64,000 bases of DNA from an uncultured Roseobacter sp. (GCF_947499265.1 NZ_CANMNK010000001.1:395001-459000), one strand, 5' to 3'. Positions 54,761 to 64,000 are shown, counted from the stretch's first letter. Notes: generated by a model from the letters alone, not told the origin. Translations and numbers: made by a program.

Positions 54761-55200
54761 ACGAAGACAGAAATGCTCTGGCAATTGCGCTTTTCAGCGA
54801 AGTGCTCGCCGCCGATCAAATGGTGCGCGCGCGCCTGAGTAGTGTCCTGCCCAAAGGCATGGAAATCTCGCATTTTTCGGTTCTGAATCACCTGGCGCGC
54901 AACATGGTGGAACGCACGCCCGCGCAATTGGCAGAGACGTTTCACGTCACGCGCGGGGCGATGACCAACACGCTGAGCAAGCTTGAATGGGCCGGATACG
55001 TACACATTCGCCCCGATTGGGATGACGCACGGCGCAAGATGGTCGCGATCAGCCCGGCGGGTCGGCAGGCACGGGATCAGGCCGTGGGCTCAATCACGCC
55101 GGTGATCAATCAGGTGGTGGAAAAGCTGGGCGATGAAAAGGTGCGGGAGGCGCTGCCAATACTCCGGGAGCTGCGTTTGCGCTTGAGCGAAAAGCCCTAA
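54757..55200 (+). CDS. MarR family transcriptional regulator
   Basis: A 147-residue winged-helix dimer. The helix-turn-helix ([27 protein letters not shown], residues about 55-82) and the wing [16 protein letters not shown] are typical of the family. A ligand cannot be predicted. It is coupled to the nitrilase gene by an ATGA overlap and converges on ubiG with a 3-nt overlap. No obvious MarR operator palindrome was noticed nearby. Confidence 0.92.
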   Translation: MNEDRNALAIALFSEVLAADQMVRARLSSVLPKGMEISHFSVLNHLARNMVERTPAQLAETFHVTRGAMTNTLSKLEWAGYVHIRPDWDDARRKMVAISPAGRQARDQAVGSITPVINQVVEKLGDEKVREALPILRELRLRLSEKP

Positions 55201-55943
55201 GCAGGCTTCAGGCTCGCGGTGACGTAGTTCACGCTCAGATCCCGATCCGACAAACGCCAGGACCAGGTCAGCGGGTTGAAAACAAACCCTTTGCGATCCA
55301 CCGGATCGAGCCCCGCATCCTGCATCAGATCGTAAAGCTCATCGGGGGTGATGAATTTCGACCATTCATGCGTGCCTTTGGGCAGCCAGCGCATCACATG
55401 TTCCGCGCCGATGATCGCCATCATGTAGGATTTCGGGTTCCGGTTGAGCGTCGAGCAAATGTGCAGCCCGCCGGGTTTCAGCAGTTTGCGGCAGGCGATC
55501 AGGTAGTCGATGGGCGACGCCACATGTTCAACCACTTCCATATTCAGTACGACATCGAATTGTTCGCCCGCCTCGGCCATATCCTCCGCCGTGGTATGGC
55601 GGTAATCGATGTCCAGTCCGGATTGCTCTGCATGGATGCGCGCGACCGGAATATTGCGCTCGGCGGCATCGGCCCCCACCACTTCTGCACCAAGCCGCGC
55701 CATGGGTTCCGCCAACAGCCCGCCGCCGCAGCCGATGTCGAGGATGCGCAGGCCCGCAAACGGCTTGGCGGTTTTCAGGTCTCGGTCGAATTCTCCGGCG
55801 ATCTGGGTGGTGATATAGTCCAACCGGCAGGGGTTGAGCATGTGCAACGGCTTGAATTTACCGTTCTCGTCCCACCATTCCGCAGCCATCGCCTCGAATT
55901 TCGCGATTTCCGAGGGGTCAACAGTGGTTTGAGGCGCTTGCAT
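55197..55943 (-). CDS. ubiG: Ubiquinone biosynthesis O-methyltransferase UbiG
   Basis: A 248-residue SAM methyltransferase carrying out both O-methylation steps in ubiquinone synthesis. The SAM motif [12 protein letters not shown] is at residues 69-80, and EHVASP with the family [12 protein letters not shown] segment follow. ATG 55943 has GGAG 6 nt upstream and gives the usual length; in-frame ATGs at 55949 and 55955 are possible. It is divergent from pip with 48 bp between starts. Confidence 0.95.
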   Translation of the reverse strand: MQAPQTTVDPSEIAKFEAMAAEWWDENGKFKPLHMLNPCRLDYITTQIAGEFDRDLKTAKPFAGLRILDIGCGGGLLAEPMARLGAEVVGADAAERNIPVARIHAEQSGLDIDYRHTTAEDMAEAGEQFDVVLNMEVVEHVASPIDYLIACRKLLKPGGLHICSTLNRNPKSYMMAIIGAEHVMRWLPKGTHEWSKFITPDELYDLMQDAGLDPVDRKGFVFNPLTWSWRLSDRDLSVNYVTASLKPA

Positions 55944-55991
55944 TCTCATCTCCATATGCTCAAGTGCGTATTCGTATGATATAGGCCTGTA

Positions 55992-56963
55992 ATGGACAAA
56001 TTCTCGGACCAAAAGCGCGCAGTACAATATCTGTACCCGCCGATCGATCCTTTCGATCAGCGAATGCTCGACGTGGGCCAGGGTCACAAGGTCTATGTGG
56101 AGCAATGCGGTAACCCAAACGGCATTCCGGTGATCGTGCTGCACGGGGGCCCGGGCGGGGGATGCAGCCCGGCGATGCGGCGGTATTTCGATCCCGAAGT
56201 CTATCGGGTGATTCTTTTTGATCAGCGCGGCTGCGGCAGGTCCCGGCCTCATGCCAGCGTGACGCACAATACGACATGGCATCTTGTAGCGGATATCGAA
56301 ACAATCCGCCGCGAAATGGACATCGAGCATTGGATCGTCTTTGGCGGCAGTTGGGGGGCGACGCTGGCGTTGATTTATGCGCAATCGCATCCCGATCACG
56401 TGCGCCACATTGTGTTGCGCGGTGTGTTCCTGATGACCCAGCGCGAGCTTGACTGGTTTTACGGTGGCGGTGCCGGTCGGTTCTGGCCCGAGGTCTGGGC
56501 GCGGTTTACGGCGTTGATCCCTGAAGACGAACAGGGTGACCTGATCGAAGCCTATCGGCGCCGGTTGTTCTCGGGTGACATTGCGCTGGAGACGCGGTTT
56601 GCCAAGGCGTGGTCAGCCTGGGAAAACGCGCTGGCCTCGATTCATTCCTCCGGTTCAACCGGTGAAAGTCCCGGAGAATATGCGCGGGCCTTCGCACGGC
56701 TGGAAAATCATTATTTCTCAAACGCGGGTTTCCTGGATTTCGATGGTCAGATTCTCGCGCATGTGGGGCGGATCGCCCATATCCCCGGCGTGATTGTGCA
56801 GGGTCGCTATGATATGATCTGCCCGCCCGACAGCGCCTATGCGCTGGCGGAGGCTTGGGATCATTGTGAGCTGAAGATGGTGCGCAACGCCGGGCACGCC
56901 CTGTCGGAGCCGGGCATCAGCGCGGAACTGGTGCGCACCATGGATCGGATCGGCGGCAGATGA
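55992..56963 (+). CDS. pip: Prolyl aminopeptidase (proline iminopeptidase)
   Basis: A 323-residue alpha/beta hydrolase removing N-terminal proline from peptides. The oxyanion HGGPGGG is at residues 51-57, the nucleophile S120 in [10 protein letters not shown], and the C-terminal histidine in [18 protein letters not shown] is a family signature. Length is typical of the cytosolic enzyme. The end overlaps the next gene by 4 nt (ATGA), which codes for a peptide-binding protein, hinting at a peptide-use link. Confidence 0.93.
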   Translation: MDKFSDQKRAVQYLYPPIDPFDQRMLDVGQGHKVYVEQCGNPNGIPVIVLHGGPGGGCSPAMRRYFDPEVYRVILFDQRGCGRSRPHASVTHNTTWHLVADIETIRREMDIEHWIVFGGSWGATLALIYAQSHPDHVRHIVLRGVFLMTQRELDWFYGGGAGRFWPEVWARFTALIPEDEQGDLIEAYRRRLFSGDIALETRFAKAWSAWENALASIHSSGSTGESPGEYARAFARLENHYFSNAGFLDFDGQILAHVGRIAHIPGVIVQGRYDMICPPDSAYALAEAWDHCELKMVRNAGHALSEPGISAELVRTMDRIGGR

Positions 56964-57856
56964 GCGCACGGCGGCCCCATATCGACAGACGGGCGCTTTT
57001 TGCCTCCGGTGCTGCCGCGGCCTTGCTGGCCGCCACCGGGCTTTCGGCGCAGACCGCACCGCAACAAGGCGGCAGGTTGCGCATGGCCTTGTCCGGCGCC
57101 TTGCGCAGCGACCGCTTTGATACCCGTGACCAACAGGGACTGTTCATGCAGGTCGCAACAGTGGGCGCGGCCTTTGAGACCCTCACCGAGGTTGCCGCAG
57201 ACGGTACTCTGCGCGGCGAGCTTGCGACGCAGTGGCAAGGCAGTGCGGATGCGCGCGTCTGGGAGTTCCGCCTGCGCAAGGATGTGATTTTTCACAACGG
57301 CAAAACGTTCACCGCCGACGATGTGGTGGCCTCCTTCGCGCTGCACGCCGAAACCATCCTGTCGGACATTGACCGCATCGAGACACCGGGCACCCATCGG
57401 CTGAAAATCACCCTGTCTGATGCGGATGCGGATTTCCCCTATCGGCTCAGCGGGCCGCAGATGGTCATCTACCCCGGCGACAACATCGAGGACGCCATGG
57501 CACATGGCATTGGGACCGGCCTCTACCGGACGCATCGGTTTCTGCCCGGTCGGCAATTTGTCGGTCACCGCGTCGATGGGCATTACAAGGATGGTCAGGC
57601 GGGCTGGTTCGACAGTGTCGAGCTGGTATCGCTGCCCGCAGACACCGTTCGTGCCGAAGCGTTGCGGGATCATTTTGTCGATGCGGTCGATCTGACCCAT
57701 TCGGCGGACCTGGGGGTTTTGAAAGAGATCACCCTGCTGCCCGAAGAGCACTTCATGACCTGTGCCGTCCGCAACGAAATCGCCCTGCCGCAGAGCATTG
57801 GCACGCGCTGGCCGCTGGACAATCTGCGGGCCGCGGAACGGTGGTGGATCACGTAA
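56960..57856 (+). CDS. Short family-5 (peptide/dipeptide) extracellular solute-binding protein
   Basis: A 298-residue protein with a twin-arginine-like leader (DRRALFASGAAAALLAATGLSA). The start of a family-5 substrate-binding domain is clear (LATQWQGSADARVWEFRLRKDVIFHNGKTFTADDVVAS). Family members are usually about 500 residues; this one lacks much of the C-terminal lobe yet ends cleanly without frameshift traces, so it is either a stably shortened form or degraded. No ABC permease or ATPase is adjacent. It is coupled to pip by an ATGA overlap. Confidence 0.8.
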   Translation: MSARRPHIDRRALFASGAAAALLAATGLSAQTAPQQGGRLRMALSGALRSDRFDTRDQQGLFMQVATVGAAFETLTEVAADGTLRGELATQWQGSADARVWEFRLRKDVIFHNGKTFTADDVVASFALHAETILSDIDRIETPGTHRLKITLSDADADFPYRLSGPQMVIYPGDNIEDAMAHGIGTGLYRTHRFLPGRQFVGHRVDGHYKDGQAGWFDSVELVSLPADTVRAEALRDHFVDAVDLTHSADLGVLKEITLLPEEHFMTCAVRNEIALPQSIGTRWPLDNLRAAERWWIT

Positions 57857-57868
57857 CGCGATCGGGGG

Positions 57869-57897
57869 TTGCAGACTCAGTCCGCCATGCGTATATC
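57869..57897 (+). promoter_or_regulatory. Sigma70-type promoter of the rimP-nusA-infB operon
   Basis: TTGCAG (57869-57874), a 17-nt spacer and TATATC (57892-57897) fit a housekeeping promoter. Transcription would start near 57904, leaving an 85-90 nt leader before rimP that contains an intrinsic terminator. Confidence 0.55.
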
Positions 57898-57952
57898 CTG
57901 CGATAACAGCGGCGCGTTCGGGTCCACACCAAACGCACCACCGAAACACGAT

Positions 57953-57975
57953 ACGGGCCGCGCGCCCGTTTTTTT
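57953..57975 (+). terminator. Intrinsic terminator in the rimP leader (possible attenuator)
   Basis: ACGGGC (57953-57958) pairs with GCCCGT (57964-57969) across a 5-nt loop, followed by a run of seven T (57969-57975). It ends 15 nt before the rimP ATG. GGCGCG at 57911-57916 could pair with CGCGCC (57961-57966) instead, forming a competing structure. No promoter fits between it and rimP, so reads into the operon must pass it. Confidence 0.7.
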
Positions 57976-57990
57976 GTGCCTGAAAGCCTG

Positions 57991-58581
57991 ATGACCAACG
58001 ATCTGATTGCAAAAGCTGCCATTGACCGCCGCATGGCCGAGATCATCACCCCGGTGATCGAGGATATGGGGTTTGAACTGGTGCGTGTGCGCCTGATGTC
58101 TGGCAAATCGACAATCCTGCAGATCATGGCGGATAAGCCCGAGGGCGGCATCGAGGTTGATGATTGTGCCGAGATCAGCCAGGCGGTAAGTGCTATCCTG
58201 GATGTCGAAGACCCCATTCTGGACGAATACACGCTGGAGGTTTCCAGCCCCGGGATCGACCGTCCCCTGACGCGGCTCAAGGATTTCGAGATGTTCGAGG
58301 GCTATGAGGCCAAGATTGAAACAGGCGAGATGATTGACGGCCGCCGCCGATTCAAAGGGGAACTGGCAGGGATTGAGGATGACGAAGTTCTGATCAATGT
58401 CGCGGAAGGCACGATTGGCCTGAAGTTCGACTGGCTCAGCGACGCCAAGCTGGTGCTGACGGATGATCTGATCAAGGAAATGCTGCGCCAGCGCAAGGCG
58501 AGCGGTGCAATTGACGAAACGAAGTTTGACGAAATTTCCGATGAGGTAGACACGGATATTTCCGCTGAGGGAGACCCATAA
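57991..58581 (+). CDS. rimP: Ribosome maturation factor RimP
   Basis: A 196-residue protein needed for 30S subunit maturation. Characteristic segments are [10 protein letters not shown], the [14 protein letters not shown] helix and [12 protein letters not shown] (residues about 82-93). I choose ATG 57991; GTG 57976 lies in the terminator tail and lacks a ribosome-binding site. The C-terminal 40 residues are acidic. nusA starts immediately after the stop (TAA-ATG), making the rimP-nusA-ylxR-infB operon. Confidence 0.94.
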   Translation: MTNDLIAKAAIDRRMAEIITPVIEDMGFELVRVRLMSGKSTILQIMADKPEGGIEVDDCAEISQAVSAILDVEDPILDEYTLEVSSPGIDRPLTRLKDFEMFEGYEAKIETGEMIDGRRRFKGELAGIEDDEVLINVAEGTIGLKFDWLSDAKLVLTDDLIKEMLRQRKASGAIDETKFDEISDEVDTDISAEGDP

Positions 58582-60201
58582 ATGGCAATTACATCTGCAA
58601 ACCAGCTTGAGCTGTTGCAAACCGCTGAGGCTGTGGCCCGCGAAAAGATGATCGACCCCAATCTGGTGGTTGAGGCGATGGAAGAATCGCTCGCCCGTGC
58701 GGCGAAGTCCCGCTACGGCGCAGAGATGGACATTCGTGTGGCCATCGACCGCAAGACAGGCCGCGCCACGTTTACCCGCGTGCGCACCGTGGTCGAAGAT
58801 GAAGAGCTGGAAAACTACCAGGCCGAGTTCACCGTGGAACAGGCCAAGCAATATCTGGATGACCCCAAGATCGGTGACACCTTTGTCGAGGAAGTCCCGC
58901 CTGTGGAAATGGGCCGGATCGCCGCGCAATCGGCCAAGCAGGTCATCCTGCAAAAGGTCCGCGAAGCTGAGCGGGACCGTCAGTTCGAAGAGTTCAAGGA
59001 TCGCGCCGGCACGATCATCAATGGTCTGGTCAAGCGCGAAGAATATGGCAACGTCATCGTCGATGTGGGCGCCGGTGAGGCGATCCTGCGCCGCAATGAG
59101 AAAATCGGCCGTGAAAGCTACCGCCCGAACGACCGGATCCGCGTCTACATCAAGGATGTGCGCCGTGAGCAGCGTGGGCCGCAGATTTTCCTCAGCCGCA
59201 CCGCGCCGGAATTCATGGCCGAGCTTTTCAAGATGGAAGTGCCTGAAATTTATGACGGCATCATCGAGATAAAGGCGGTTGCCCGCGATCCCGGAAGCCG
59301 CGCGAAGATTGCCGTGATTTCCTATGACAACTCGATTGACCCTGTGGGGGCTTGCGTCGGGATGCGTGGCTCTCGCGTGCAGGCGGTTGTGAACGAGCTG
59401 CAGGGTGAGAAAATCGACATCATCCCGTGGAACGAAGATCAGCCGACCTTCCTTGTGAACGCTTTGCAGCCTGCAGAGGTCAGCAAGGTGGTTCTCGACG
59501 AAGAAGCCGGAAAGATCGAAGTTGTCGTGCCCGAAGAGCAGCTAAGCCTCGCCATTGGCCGTCGTGGTCAGAACGTGCGTCTGGCGTCACAGTTGACGGG
59601 CCTCGACATCGACATCATGACCGAGGAGCAGGAAAGCGCGCGCCGTCAGGCCGAGTTCGAACTGCGCACCAAGCTCTTTGTCGACAACCTCGATCTCGAT
59701 GAATTCTTTGCCCAGCTGTTGGTGTCCGAAGGATTCTCCAACCTCGAAGAGGTTGCCTATGTCGAGATTGACGAGCTGTTGGTCATCGATGGCGTGGACG
59801 AAGACACCGCCAACGAATTGCAGGCCCGTGCCCGCGATGTGATTGAGGCGCAGAACAAAGCGGCCCTTGAAAATGCCCGTGCCCTGGGTGTTGAGGACAG
59901 CCTGGTTGAATTTGAGGGTCTGACACCCCAAATGATTGAGGCGCTGGCCAAGGATGATGTGAAGACATTGGAAGACTTCGCAACCTGCGCGGATTGGGAA
60001 CTGGCCGGGGGCTGGACCACAACCGATGGCGAGCGCACCAAGGACGATGGCGTTCTGGAACCCTTCGACGTGTCACTGGAAGAAGCGCAGACCATGATCA
60101 TGACCGCGCGGGTGATGCTGGGCTGGGTCGATCCTGCGGATCTTGAGGCGGATGCCGAAGAAGAGCTGGACGCTGAAGAAACGGAGGAAGCCGAGGTCTG
60201 A
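58582..60201 (+). CDS. nusA: Transcription termination/antitermination factor NusA
   Basis: A 539-residue RNA-polymerase-binding factor. The N-terminal polymerase domain (about 1-130), S1 domain (about 135-200; [17 protein letters not shown]) and two KH domains (about 230-345; [17 protein letters not shown] and [13 protein letters not shown]) are followed by helix-hairpin-helix AR-like repeats (about 365-530) and an acidic tail. In E. coli NusA feeds back on its own operon, which is relevant to the terminator upstream of rimP. It starts directly after the rimP stop. Confidence 0.96.
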   Translation: MAITSANQLELLQTAEAVAREKMIDPNLVVEAMEESLARAAKSRYGAEMDIRVAIDRKTGRATFTRVRTVVEDEELENYQAEFTVEQAKQYLDDPKIGDTFVEEVPPVEMGRIAAQSAKQVILQKVREAERDRQFEEFKDRAGTIINGLVKREEYGNVIVDVGAGEAILRRNEKIGRESYRPNDRIRVYIKDVRREQRGPQIFLSRTAPEFMAELFKMEVPEIYDGIIEIKAVARDPGSRAKIAVISYDNSIDPVGACVGMRGSRVQAVVNELQGEKIDIIPWNEDQPTFLVNALQPAEVSKVVLDEEAGKIEVVVPEEQLSLAIGRRGQNVRLASQLTGLDIDIMTEEQESARRQAEFELRTKLFVDNLDLDEFFAQLLVSEGFSNLEEVAYVEIDELLVIDGVDEDTANELQARARDVIEAQNKAALENARALGVEDSLVEFEGLTPQMIEALAKDDVKTLEDFATCADWELAGGWTTTDGERTKDDGVLEPFDVSLEEAQTMIMTARVMLGWVDPADLEADAEEELDAEETEEAEV

Positions 60202-60223
60202 TTTCAGGCCTCGGGGTCTCCTG

Positions 60224-60844
60224 ATGGGTCGCGGTGGCGCTCCCAAAGACCGCGCAGACGGTCCCGAACGCAAGTGCATTGCCACGGGCGAGGTGCAGCC
60301 AAAATTTGGGCTGATCCGTTTTGTTGCTGGCCCGGAGGGGCAGATTGTCCCGGATGTTCTGGGAAAACTGCCGGGACGCGGAATTTATGTGGCAGCAGAC
60401 TGCGTCGCGTTGGAAACGGCCTTGAAAAAGCGCCTGTTTGCCCGTGGCGCAAAACAGCCGGTCACGGTGCCGGATGATTTGGTGGCAGAGGTTGAGCGGC
60501 AACTGGTGCGGCGCGTGGTGGAGCTGATTTCGCTTCAGCGCAAGTCGGGTAAGGCGGTTGCCGGATATGAAAAGGTAAAAAACTGGCTTCAGATTGAAGA
60601 AGCCGAGGTTCTGATTCAGGCATTAGACGGGTCAGGCCGGGGAAAATCAAAACTGAGTACGCCCCACTATGGGTCGTACATTGGCTGTTTGACAGCGGAT
60701 GAATTGGGTTTGGCATTTGGGCGTCAAACTGTGATACATGGGGCGCTCGCCTCTGGTGGACTCACGCAACGTGTTGTAGAGGAAGCCAACCGACTTAAAG
60801 GCGTGCGCGTAAAGGAGGGTGGCAGCGGCCACTCGAAAGGATAG
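60224..60844 (+). CDS. RNA-binding protein with YlxR and L7Ae-like domains
   Basis: A 206-residue basic protein combining an N-terminal YlxR (DUF448) domain (residues about 10-90; RKCIATGE, LIRFVAGPEG, LPGRGIYV) with a C-terminal L7Ae-like ribosomal fold (about 95-190; SGKAVAGYEKVKN). In Firmicutes these are separate genes in the nusA-infB operon; the fusion is common in alphaproteobacteria. ATG 60224 is the best start, 22 nt after the nusA stop; upstream codons would overlap nusA. infB follows 9 nt later. Confidence 0.88.
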   Translation: MGRGGAPKDRADGPERKCIATGEVQPKFGLIRFVAGPEGQIVPDVLGKLPGRGIYVAADCVALETALKKRLFARGAKQPVTVPDDLVAEVERQLVRRVVELISLQRKSGKAVAGYEKVKNWLQIEEAEVLIQALDGSGRGKSKLSTPHYGSYIGCLTADELGLAFGRQTVIHGALASGGLTQRVVEEANRLKGVRVKEGGSGHSKG

Positions 60845-60853
60845 ACGAGCTTC

Positions 60854-63331
60854 ATGAGCGATACTGACGGCAAGAAAACATTGGGTCTGCGTGGCGGTGG
60901 CGCGCGTCCGGGCAACGTAAAGCAAAGCTTTAGCCACGGACGGACCAAAAACGTCGTGGTGGAGACCAAACGCAAGCGCGTTGTGGTGCCAAAACCGGGT
61001 GCGGGTAAGTCCGGATCAGGTGTGGCCACGGCAGGTGATCCTTCGAGACGTCCCGCGGGCATTTCCGATGCGGAGATGGAACGTAGGCTGAAAGCGGTTC
61101 AGGCCGCGAAAGCACGTGAGGTCGAAGAAGCGGCCGCGCGCGAAGCCGAAGAGAAGGCGCGCGCCGAAGAGCGGGAGCGCCGCCGGGCCGAGATTGAAGA
61201 GAAAGAGCGCGTCGAGCGCGAACGCGAGGAAAGTCTGAAGGCGAAGGCCGAAGAGGACGCGCGGCGCAAGGAAGAGGCGGAGGCCGCGGCAAAAGCTGCA
61301 GCCGCCCCGGCGGAAGAACCCGTTGTTGCCCGCCCGACGAGCACCAAGGCGCCGGAAGCCGCCCCGCGAAAACAGCAGGACCGCGACCGCGACAACAACA
61401 AGCGTGGCGGCAAGGGCGGCGAAGACAACCGTCGTTCCGGCAAGCTGACCCTGAACCAGGCGCTTTCGGGCGGCGAAGGCGGGCGTCAGCGGTCCATGGC
61501 GGCGATGAAGCGCAAGCAGGAGCGGGCGCGTCAGAAAGCAATGGGCGGTTCGGTCGAGCGCGAAAAGGTTGTGCGTGATGTGCAGTTGCCGGAAGCGATT
61601 GTCGTTTCTGAGCTGGCGAACCGGATGGCGGAGCGTGTGGGCGAGGTCGTCAAGGCGCTGATGAACAACGGCATGATGGTCACGCAGAACCAAACCATTG
61701 ACGCGGATACCGCCGAGCTGATCATCGAAGAATTCGGCCACAAGGTGGTGCGTGTTTCCGATGCTGACGTTGAGGATGTGATCAAAGAGGTTGAGGACGA
61801 CGACAAAGACCTCAAATCGCGGCCACCAGTCATCACCATCATGGGCCACGTTGACCACGGTAAGACATCGCTGCTGGATGCAATCCGCAATGCCAAGGTT
61901 GTCGCAGGTGAGGCTGGTGGCATCACGCAGCACATCGGTGCCTATCAGGTGAAAACCGATGGCGGTCAGGTGCTAAGCTTCCTCGACACTCCTGGCCACG
62001 CGGCGTTCACCTCGATGCGATCCCGCGGTGCGCAGGTCACGGATATCGTGGTTCTGGTTGTCGCGGCGGATGACGCGGTGATGCCGCAGACCATCGAGGC
62101 GATCAACCACGCGAAAGCGGCGGAAGTGCCGATGATCGTGGCGATCAACAAGATCGACCGCCCAGCGGCTGATCCGGACAAGGTCCGGACGGACTTGTTG
62201 CAGCACGAAGTGATCGTGGAAAAGATGTCCGGCGACGTGCAGGACGTCGAAGTGTCTGCCATCACCGGTCAGGGTCTGGATGAACTGCTGGAAGCCATCG
62301 CGCTGCAGGCGGAAATCCTTGAACTCAAGGCCAACCCGGATCGTGCCGCACAGGGTGCGGTGATCGAAGCGCAGCTTGATGTGGGTCGTGGACCGGTTGC
62401 AACCGTTCTCATTCAGAACGGCACGCTGCACCAGGGCGATATCTTCGTTGTGGGTGAGCAGTACGGTAAGGTCCGGGCGCTGATCGACGATCAGGGCAAT
62501 CGCGTGAAGGAAGCGGGCCCCTCGGTGCCGGTTGAGGTTCTGGGTCTGAACGGAACGCCCGAAGCGGGTGATGTTCTGAACGTGACATCGACCGAAGCGC
62601 AGGCCCGCGAGATTGCCGCCTATCGTGAGAATGCTGCGAAAGACAAACGCGCAGCCGCGGGTGCCGCAACGACGCTTGAACAGCTGATGGCCAATGCCAA
62701 GGCAGATGAGAATGTCAGCGAGCTGCCCATTCTTGTGAAAGCGGACGTGCAAGGGTCTGCCGAAGCCATCGTTCAGGCGATGGAGAAGATCGGCAACGAT
62801 GAAGTGCGCGTGCGCGTGTTGCATTCGGGCGTGGGTGCGATCACGGAAACAGACGTGGGTCTGGCCGAAGCCTCCGGCGCGCCGATCATGGGCTTTAACG
62901 TGCGGGCAAATGCCTCCGCGCGGAATACGGCCAATCAGAAGAGCGTCGAGATCCGCTATTATTCGGTGATCTACGATCTTGTGGATGACGTGAAAGCGGC
63001 GGCCTCCGGGCTGCTCAGCGCGGAAATTCGCGAGAACTTCATCGGCTATGCGACCATCAAGGAAGTCTTCAAGGTCACGGGCGTCGGCAAGGTTGCCGGT
63101 TGTCTGGTCACCGAAGGCGTCGCAAGAAGATCCGCTGGCGTACGGCTGCTGCGTGACAACGTGGTGATCCACGAAGGGACGCTGAAAACGCTGAAGCGCT
63201 TCAAGGATGAAGTGGCGGAAGTTCAGTCCGGTCAGGAATGCGGTATGGCATTCGAGAATTATGACGACATCCGCGCCGATGACGTGATCGAAATCTTCGA
63301 GCGTGAAGAGATTACGCGGACGCTCAGCTAA
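60854..63331 (+). CDS. infB: Translation initiation factor IF-2
   Basis: An 825-residue GTPase that places initiator fMet-tRNA on the 30S ribosome. The N-terminal third is low-complexity, rich in Glu, Arg, Lys and Ala (residues about 70-150), typical of IF-2. The G domain has G1 GHVDHGKT (331-338), the DTPGHAAF switch (G3) and NKIDRP (G4). Beta-barrel and C-terminal tRNA-binding domains follow. It closes the rimP-nusA operon before a strong terminator. Confidence 0.97.
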   Translation: MSDTDGKKTLGLRGGGARPGNVKQSFSHGRTKNVVVETKRKRVVVPKPGAGKSGSGVATAGDPSRRPAGISDAEMERRLKAVQAAKAREVEEAAAREAEEKARAEERERRRAEIEEKERVEREREESLKAKAEEDARRKEEAEAAAKAAAAPAEEPVVARPTSTKAPEAAPRKQQDRDRDNNKRGGKGGEDNRRSGKLTLNQALSGGEGGRQRSMAAMKRKQERARQKAMGGSVEREKVVRDVQLPEAIVVSELANRMAERVGEVVKALMNNGMMVTQNQTIDADTAELIIEEFGHKVVRVSDADVEDVIKEVEDDDKDLKSRPPVITIMGHVDHGKTSLLDAIRNAKVVAGEAGGITQHIGAYQVKTDGGQVLSFLDTPGHAAFTSMRSRGAQVTDIVVLVVAADDAVMPQTIEAINHAKAAEVPMIVAINKIDRPAADPDKVRTDLLQHEVIVEKMSGDVQDVEVSAITGQGLDELLEAIALQAEILELKANPDRAAQGAVIEAQLDVGRGPVATVLIQNGTLHQGDIFVVGEQYGKVRALIDDQGNRVKEAGPSVPVEVLGLNGTPEAGDVLNVTSTEAQAREIAAYRENAAKDKRAAAGAATTLEQLMANAKADENVSELPILVKADVQGSAEAIVQAMEKIGNDEVRVRVLHSGVGAITETDVGLAEASGAPIMGFNVRANASARNTANQKSVEIRYYSVIYDLVDDVKAAASGLLSAEIRENFIGYATIKEVFKVTGVGKVAGCLVTEGVARRSAGVRLLRDNVVIHEGTLKTLKRFKDEVAEVQSGQECGMAFENYDDIRADDVIEIFEREEITRTLS

Positions 63332-63352
63332 GCGGATGCACCTCTGAAACAG

Positions 63353-63385
63353 AAAAAGGGACAGCCCTCAGCTGTCCCTTTTTTT
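63353..63385. terminator. Strong intrinsic terminator after infB (bidirectional)
   Basis: AAAAAGGGACAGC pairs perfectly with GCTGTCCCTTTTT (13-bp stem, 5-nt loop CCTCA) and ends in seven T. It lies 21 nt after the infB stop. The A run on the other side gives a T run for the minus-strand small gene that converges on it. Confidence 0.93.
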
Positions 63386-63399
63386 CGGGTCGCGCGTAT

Positions 63400-63534
63400 T
63401 CAGGCGGCCTTGGTGACCGGTGCGCCCACATAGCTCGTATCGTCAACTTTCACAACAATGCGTCCGTCTGGTAATGCTCGAACGTAAATGCCTTGTATCG
63501 AAACGGCGCTTCCCAAAGTGATTGTCCGTAACAT
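63400..63534 (-). CDS. 44-residue small protein of unknown function
   Basis: A 44-codon frame (MLRTITLGSAVSIQG...VTKAA) with a near-consensus ribosome-binding site (GGAGG about 8 nt upstream, inside GGGGAGGAAAGGGC). The sequence alternates hydrophobic and polar residues (VSIQGIYVRALPDGRIVVKVDD), suggesting a small beta-strand-rich cytosolic protein with no signal or membrane segment. It has its own strong initiation site and converges on the infB terminator. I recognise no function. Confidence 0.65.
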   Translation of the reverse strand: MLRTITLGSAVSIQGIYVRALPDGRIVVKVDDTSYVGAPVTKAA

Positions 63535-63579
63535 GCCCTTTCCTCCCCAGGATCATGACTAACAAATCGTTACCTTAGA

Positions 63580-63595
63580 ATGGTTAAATTACCAT
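63580..63595. repeat. Inverted repeat upstream of the 44-residue gene
   Basis: ATGGT (63580-63584) and ACCAT (63591-63595) form an AT-rich inverted repeat 46 bp upstream of the small gene start. It could be an operator or a promoter-associated element; the evidence is only symmetry and position. Confidence 0.3.
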
Positions 63596-63610
63596 AAACA
63601 AAATTTGCCT

Positions 63611-63629
63611 ATTCGCCTGATAGGCGAAT
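63611..63629. terminator. Perfect hairpin downstream of the mutT-like gene
   Basis: ATTCGCCT (63611-63618) and AGGCGAAT (63622-63629) form an 8-bp stem with a GAT loop, 35 bp beyond the minus-strand mutT stop. A weak T-rich stretch follows on the minus strand, so it may be the terminator for that gene. Confidence 0.45.
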
Positions 63630-63663
63630 TTCCGCAGATGGCCTCGCCTTTACCATGAGTCGG

Positions 63664-63999
63664 TCACAACCAATCCCGTAAAACTGGAATTAATGGGATA
63701 TCTGCAGCGGGCATGGGGTAGTCTTTCAAGGCCTGCGGACGCACCCATTTCAGCGTTTGATTTTCACGTGAGACCGGCGTGCCCTCCCATTTTCGACAGG
63801 CAAAAAGCGGCATGAGCAAATGGAAATCGTCGTAACTGTGGCTCGCGAAGGTCAGCGGTGCCAGACAGGATTCCCAGGTATTGATGCCAAGTTCTTCTTC
63901 CAGTTCGCGGATCAGCGCGACCTCGGGTGTTTCGCCGGGCTCAACCTTGCCGCCCGGAAATTCCCAGAGACCGGCCATTGATTTGCCCGCCGGTCTTTG
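63664..63999 (-). CDS. mutT: MutT-like 8-oxo-dGTP pyrophosphohydrolase (5' end beyond window)
   Basis: The visible 111 residues are the C-terminal portion of a Nudix hydrolase; the frame continues past the right edge, so the start is missing. The Nudix box GGKVEPGETPEVALIRELEEELGI is complete and preceded by QRPAGKSMAGLWEFPGG, the MutT signature for 8-oxo-dGTP clean-up. The end shows the usual LKWVRPQAL/YPMPAADIPLIP segment. The symbol mutT is a likely rather than certain assignment. Confidence 0.88.
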   Translation of the reverse strand, partial: QRPAGKSMAGLWEFPGGKVEPGETPEVALIRELEEELGINTWESCLAPLTFASHSYDDFHLLMPLFACRKWEGTPVSRENQTLKWVRPQALKDYPMPAADIPLIPVLRDWL

Positions 64000-64000
64000 C

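Noticed and set aside
57887-57991. A 34-codon frame spanning the rimP leader and ending in TGATG at the rimP start
   Set aside because: No ribosome-binding site, it begins inside the predicted promoter, and it reads through the terminator hairpin; the attenuator reading explains the region better.
63757-63772. A parS-like sequence (TTTTCACGTGAGACC) inside the mutT-like gene
   Set aside because: It matches only about 12 of 16 consensus positions and lacks the full palindrome, unlike the two perfect sites.
1-64000. tRNA, rRNA, CRISPR arrays, insertion sequences, prophage or attachment sites
   Set aside because: None was seen. Intergenic gaps are short and the gene content is core; the window shows no sign of a mobile or defence island.

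Overview
The window is a stretch of core chromosome from an alphaproteobacterium, most likely a marine Rhodobacteraceae (Roseobacter group). The evidence is high-GC coding sequence, the gene order (addBA, trxA, hslVU; secB, dnaQ, coaE, aroE, maf; hemJ, rho, mnmEG, rsmG, parAB; hrcA-grpE; rimP-nusA-ylxR-infB), alphaproteobacterial variants such as a YlxR-L7Ae fusion, and a NavAb-type sodium channel. I see no insertion sequence, prophage, CRISPR array, rRNA or tRNA. Nearly all genes are intact, and many are coupled by 1-20 nt overlaps. The first gene (addB) and last gene (mutT-like) run off the window.

Layout. 1-5.2 kb: addB (3' part), addA and trxA, for recombination repair and redox. 5.3-8.3 kb: hslV, an unknown membrane protein and hslU behind a sigma32-like promoter. 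8.3-12.5 kb: an MFS transporter, a leftward Tim44-like/mltA/smr operon, and fxsA. 12.5-15.7 kb: secB, then leftward maf-aroE-coaE-dnaQ. 15.7-16.1 kb: the only long non-coding stretch. It is AT-rich, has DnaA-box-like 9-mers and a TTAA-N7-TTAA motif, and genes are transcribed away from it on both sides, so I read it as the likely replication origin. 16.1-23.5 kb: hemJ, rho, mnmE, mnmG, rsmG, parA and parB, with two perfect 16-bp parS palindromes inside the 5' ends of mnmG and rsmG. Origin, parS and parAB thus form one replication/segregation locus.

23.5-34.3 kb: leftward rph-rdgB-hemW, rightward hrcA-grpE, mutS, maeB, a secreted msrA and a sulfotransferase-like gene preceded by a 13-codon upstream ORF. 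34.3-42.7 kb: argG, ilvA, an SDR, a divergent HPt/response-regulator-phosphatase pair, two Nudix hydrolases, hslO and cca. 42.7-46.6 kb: two coupled ABC exporter half-transporters behind a hairpin and a very short ORF with a strong ribosome-binding site. 46.6-50.9 kb: an RNA methyltransferase, a voltage-gated sodium channel, and a cell-envelope cluster (two L,D-transpeptidases, a CAP-domain lipoprotein, a 58-residue membrane peptide). 50.9-57.9 kb: hemH, a degenerate methyltransferase, comF, grxC, a nitrilase, a MarR regulator, ubiG, pip and an unusually short peptide-binding protein. 57.9-63.4 kb: rimP-nusA-ylxR-infB, whose leader carries an intrinsic terminator only 15 nt before rimP. The window ends with a 44-residue orphan gene and the mutT-like gene.

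Nothing here is a clearly new multi-gene system. The best leads are the origin/parS architecture, the terminator in the rimP-nusA leader, the two tiny upstream ORFs, and the membrane protein lodged between hslV and hslU. Functional calls rest on motifs read by eye; no database search was run.
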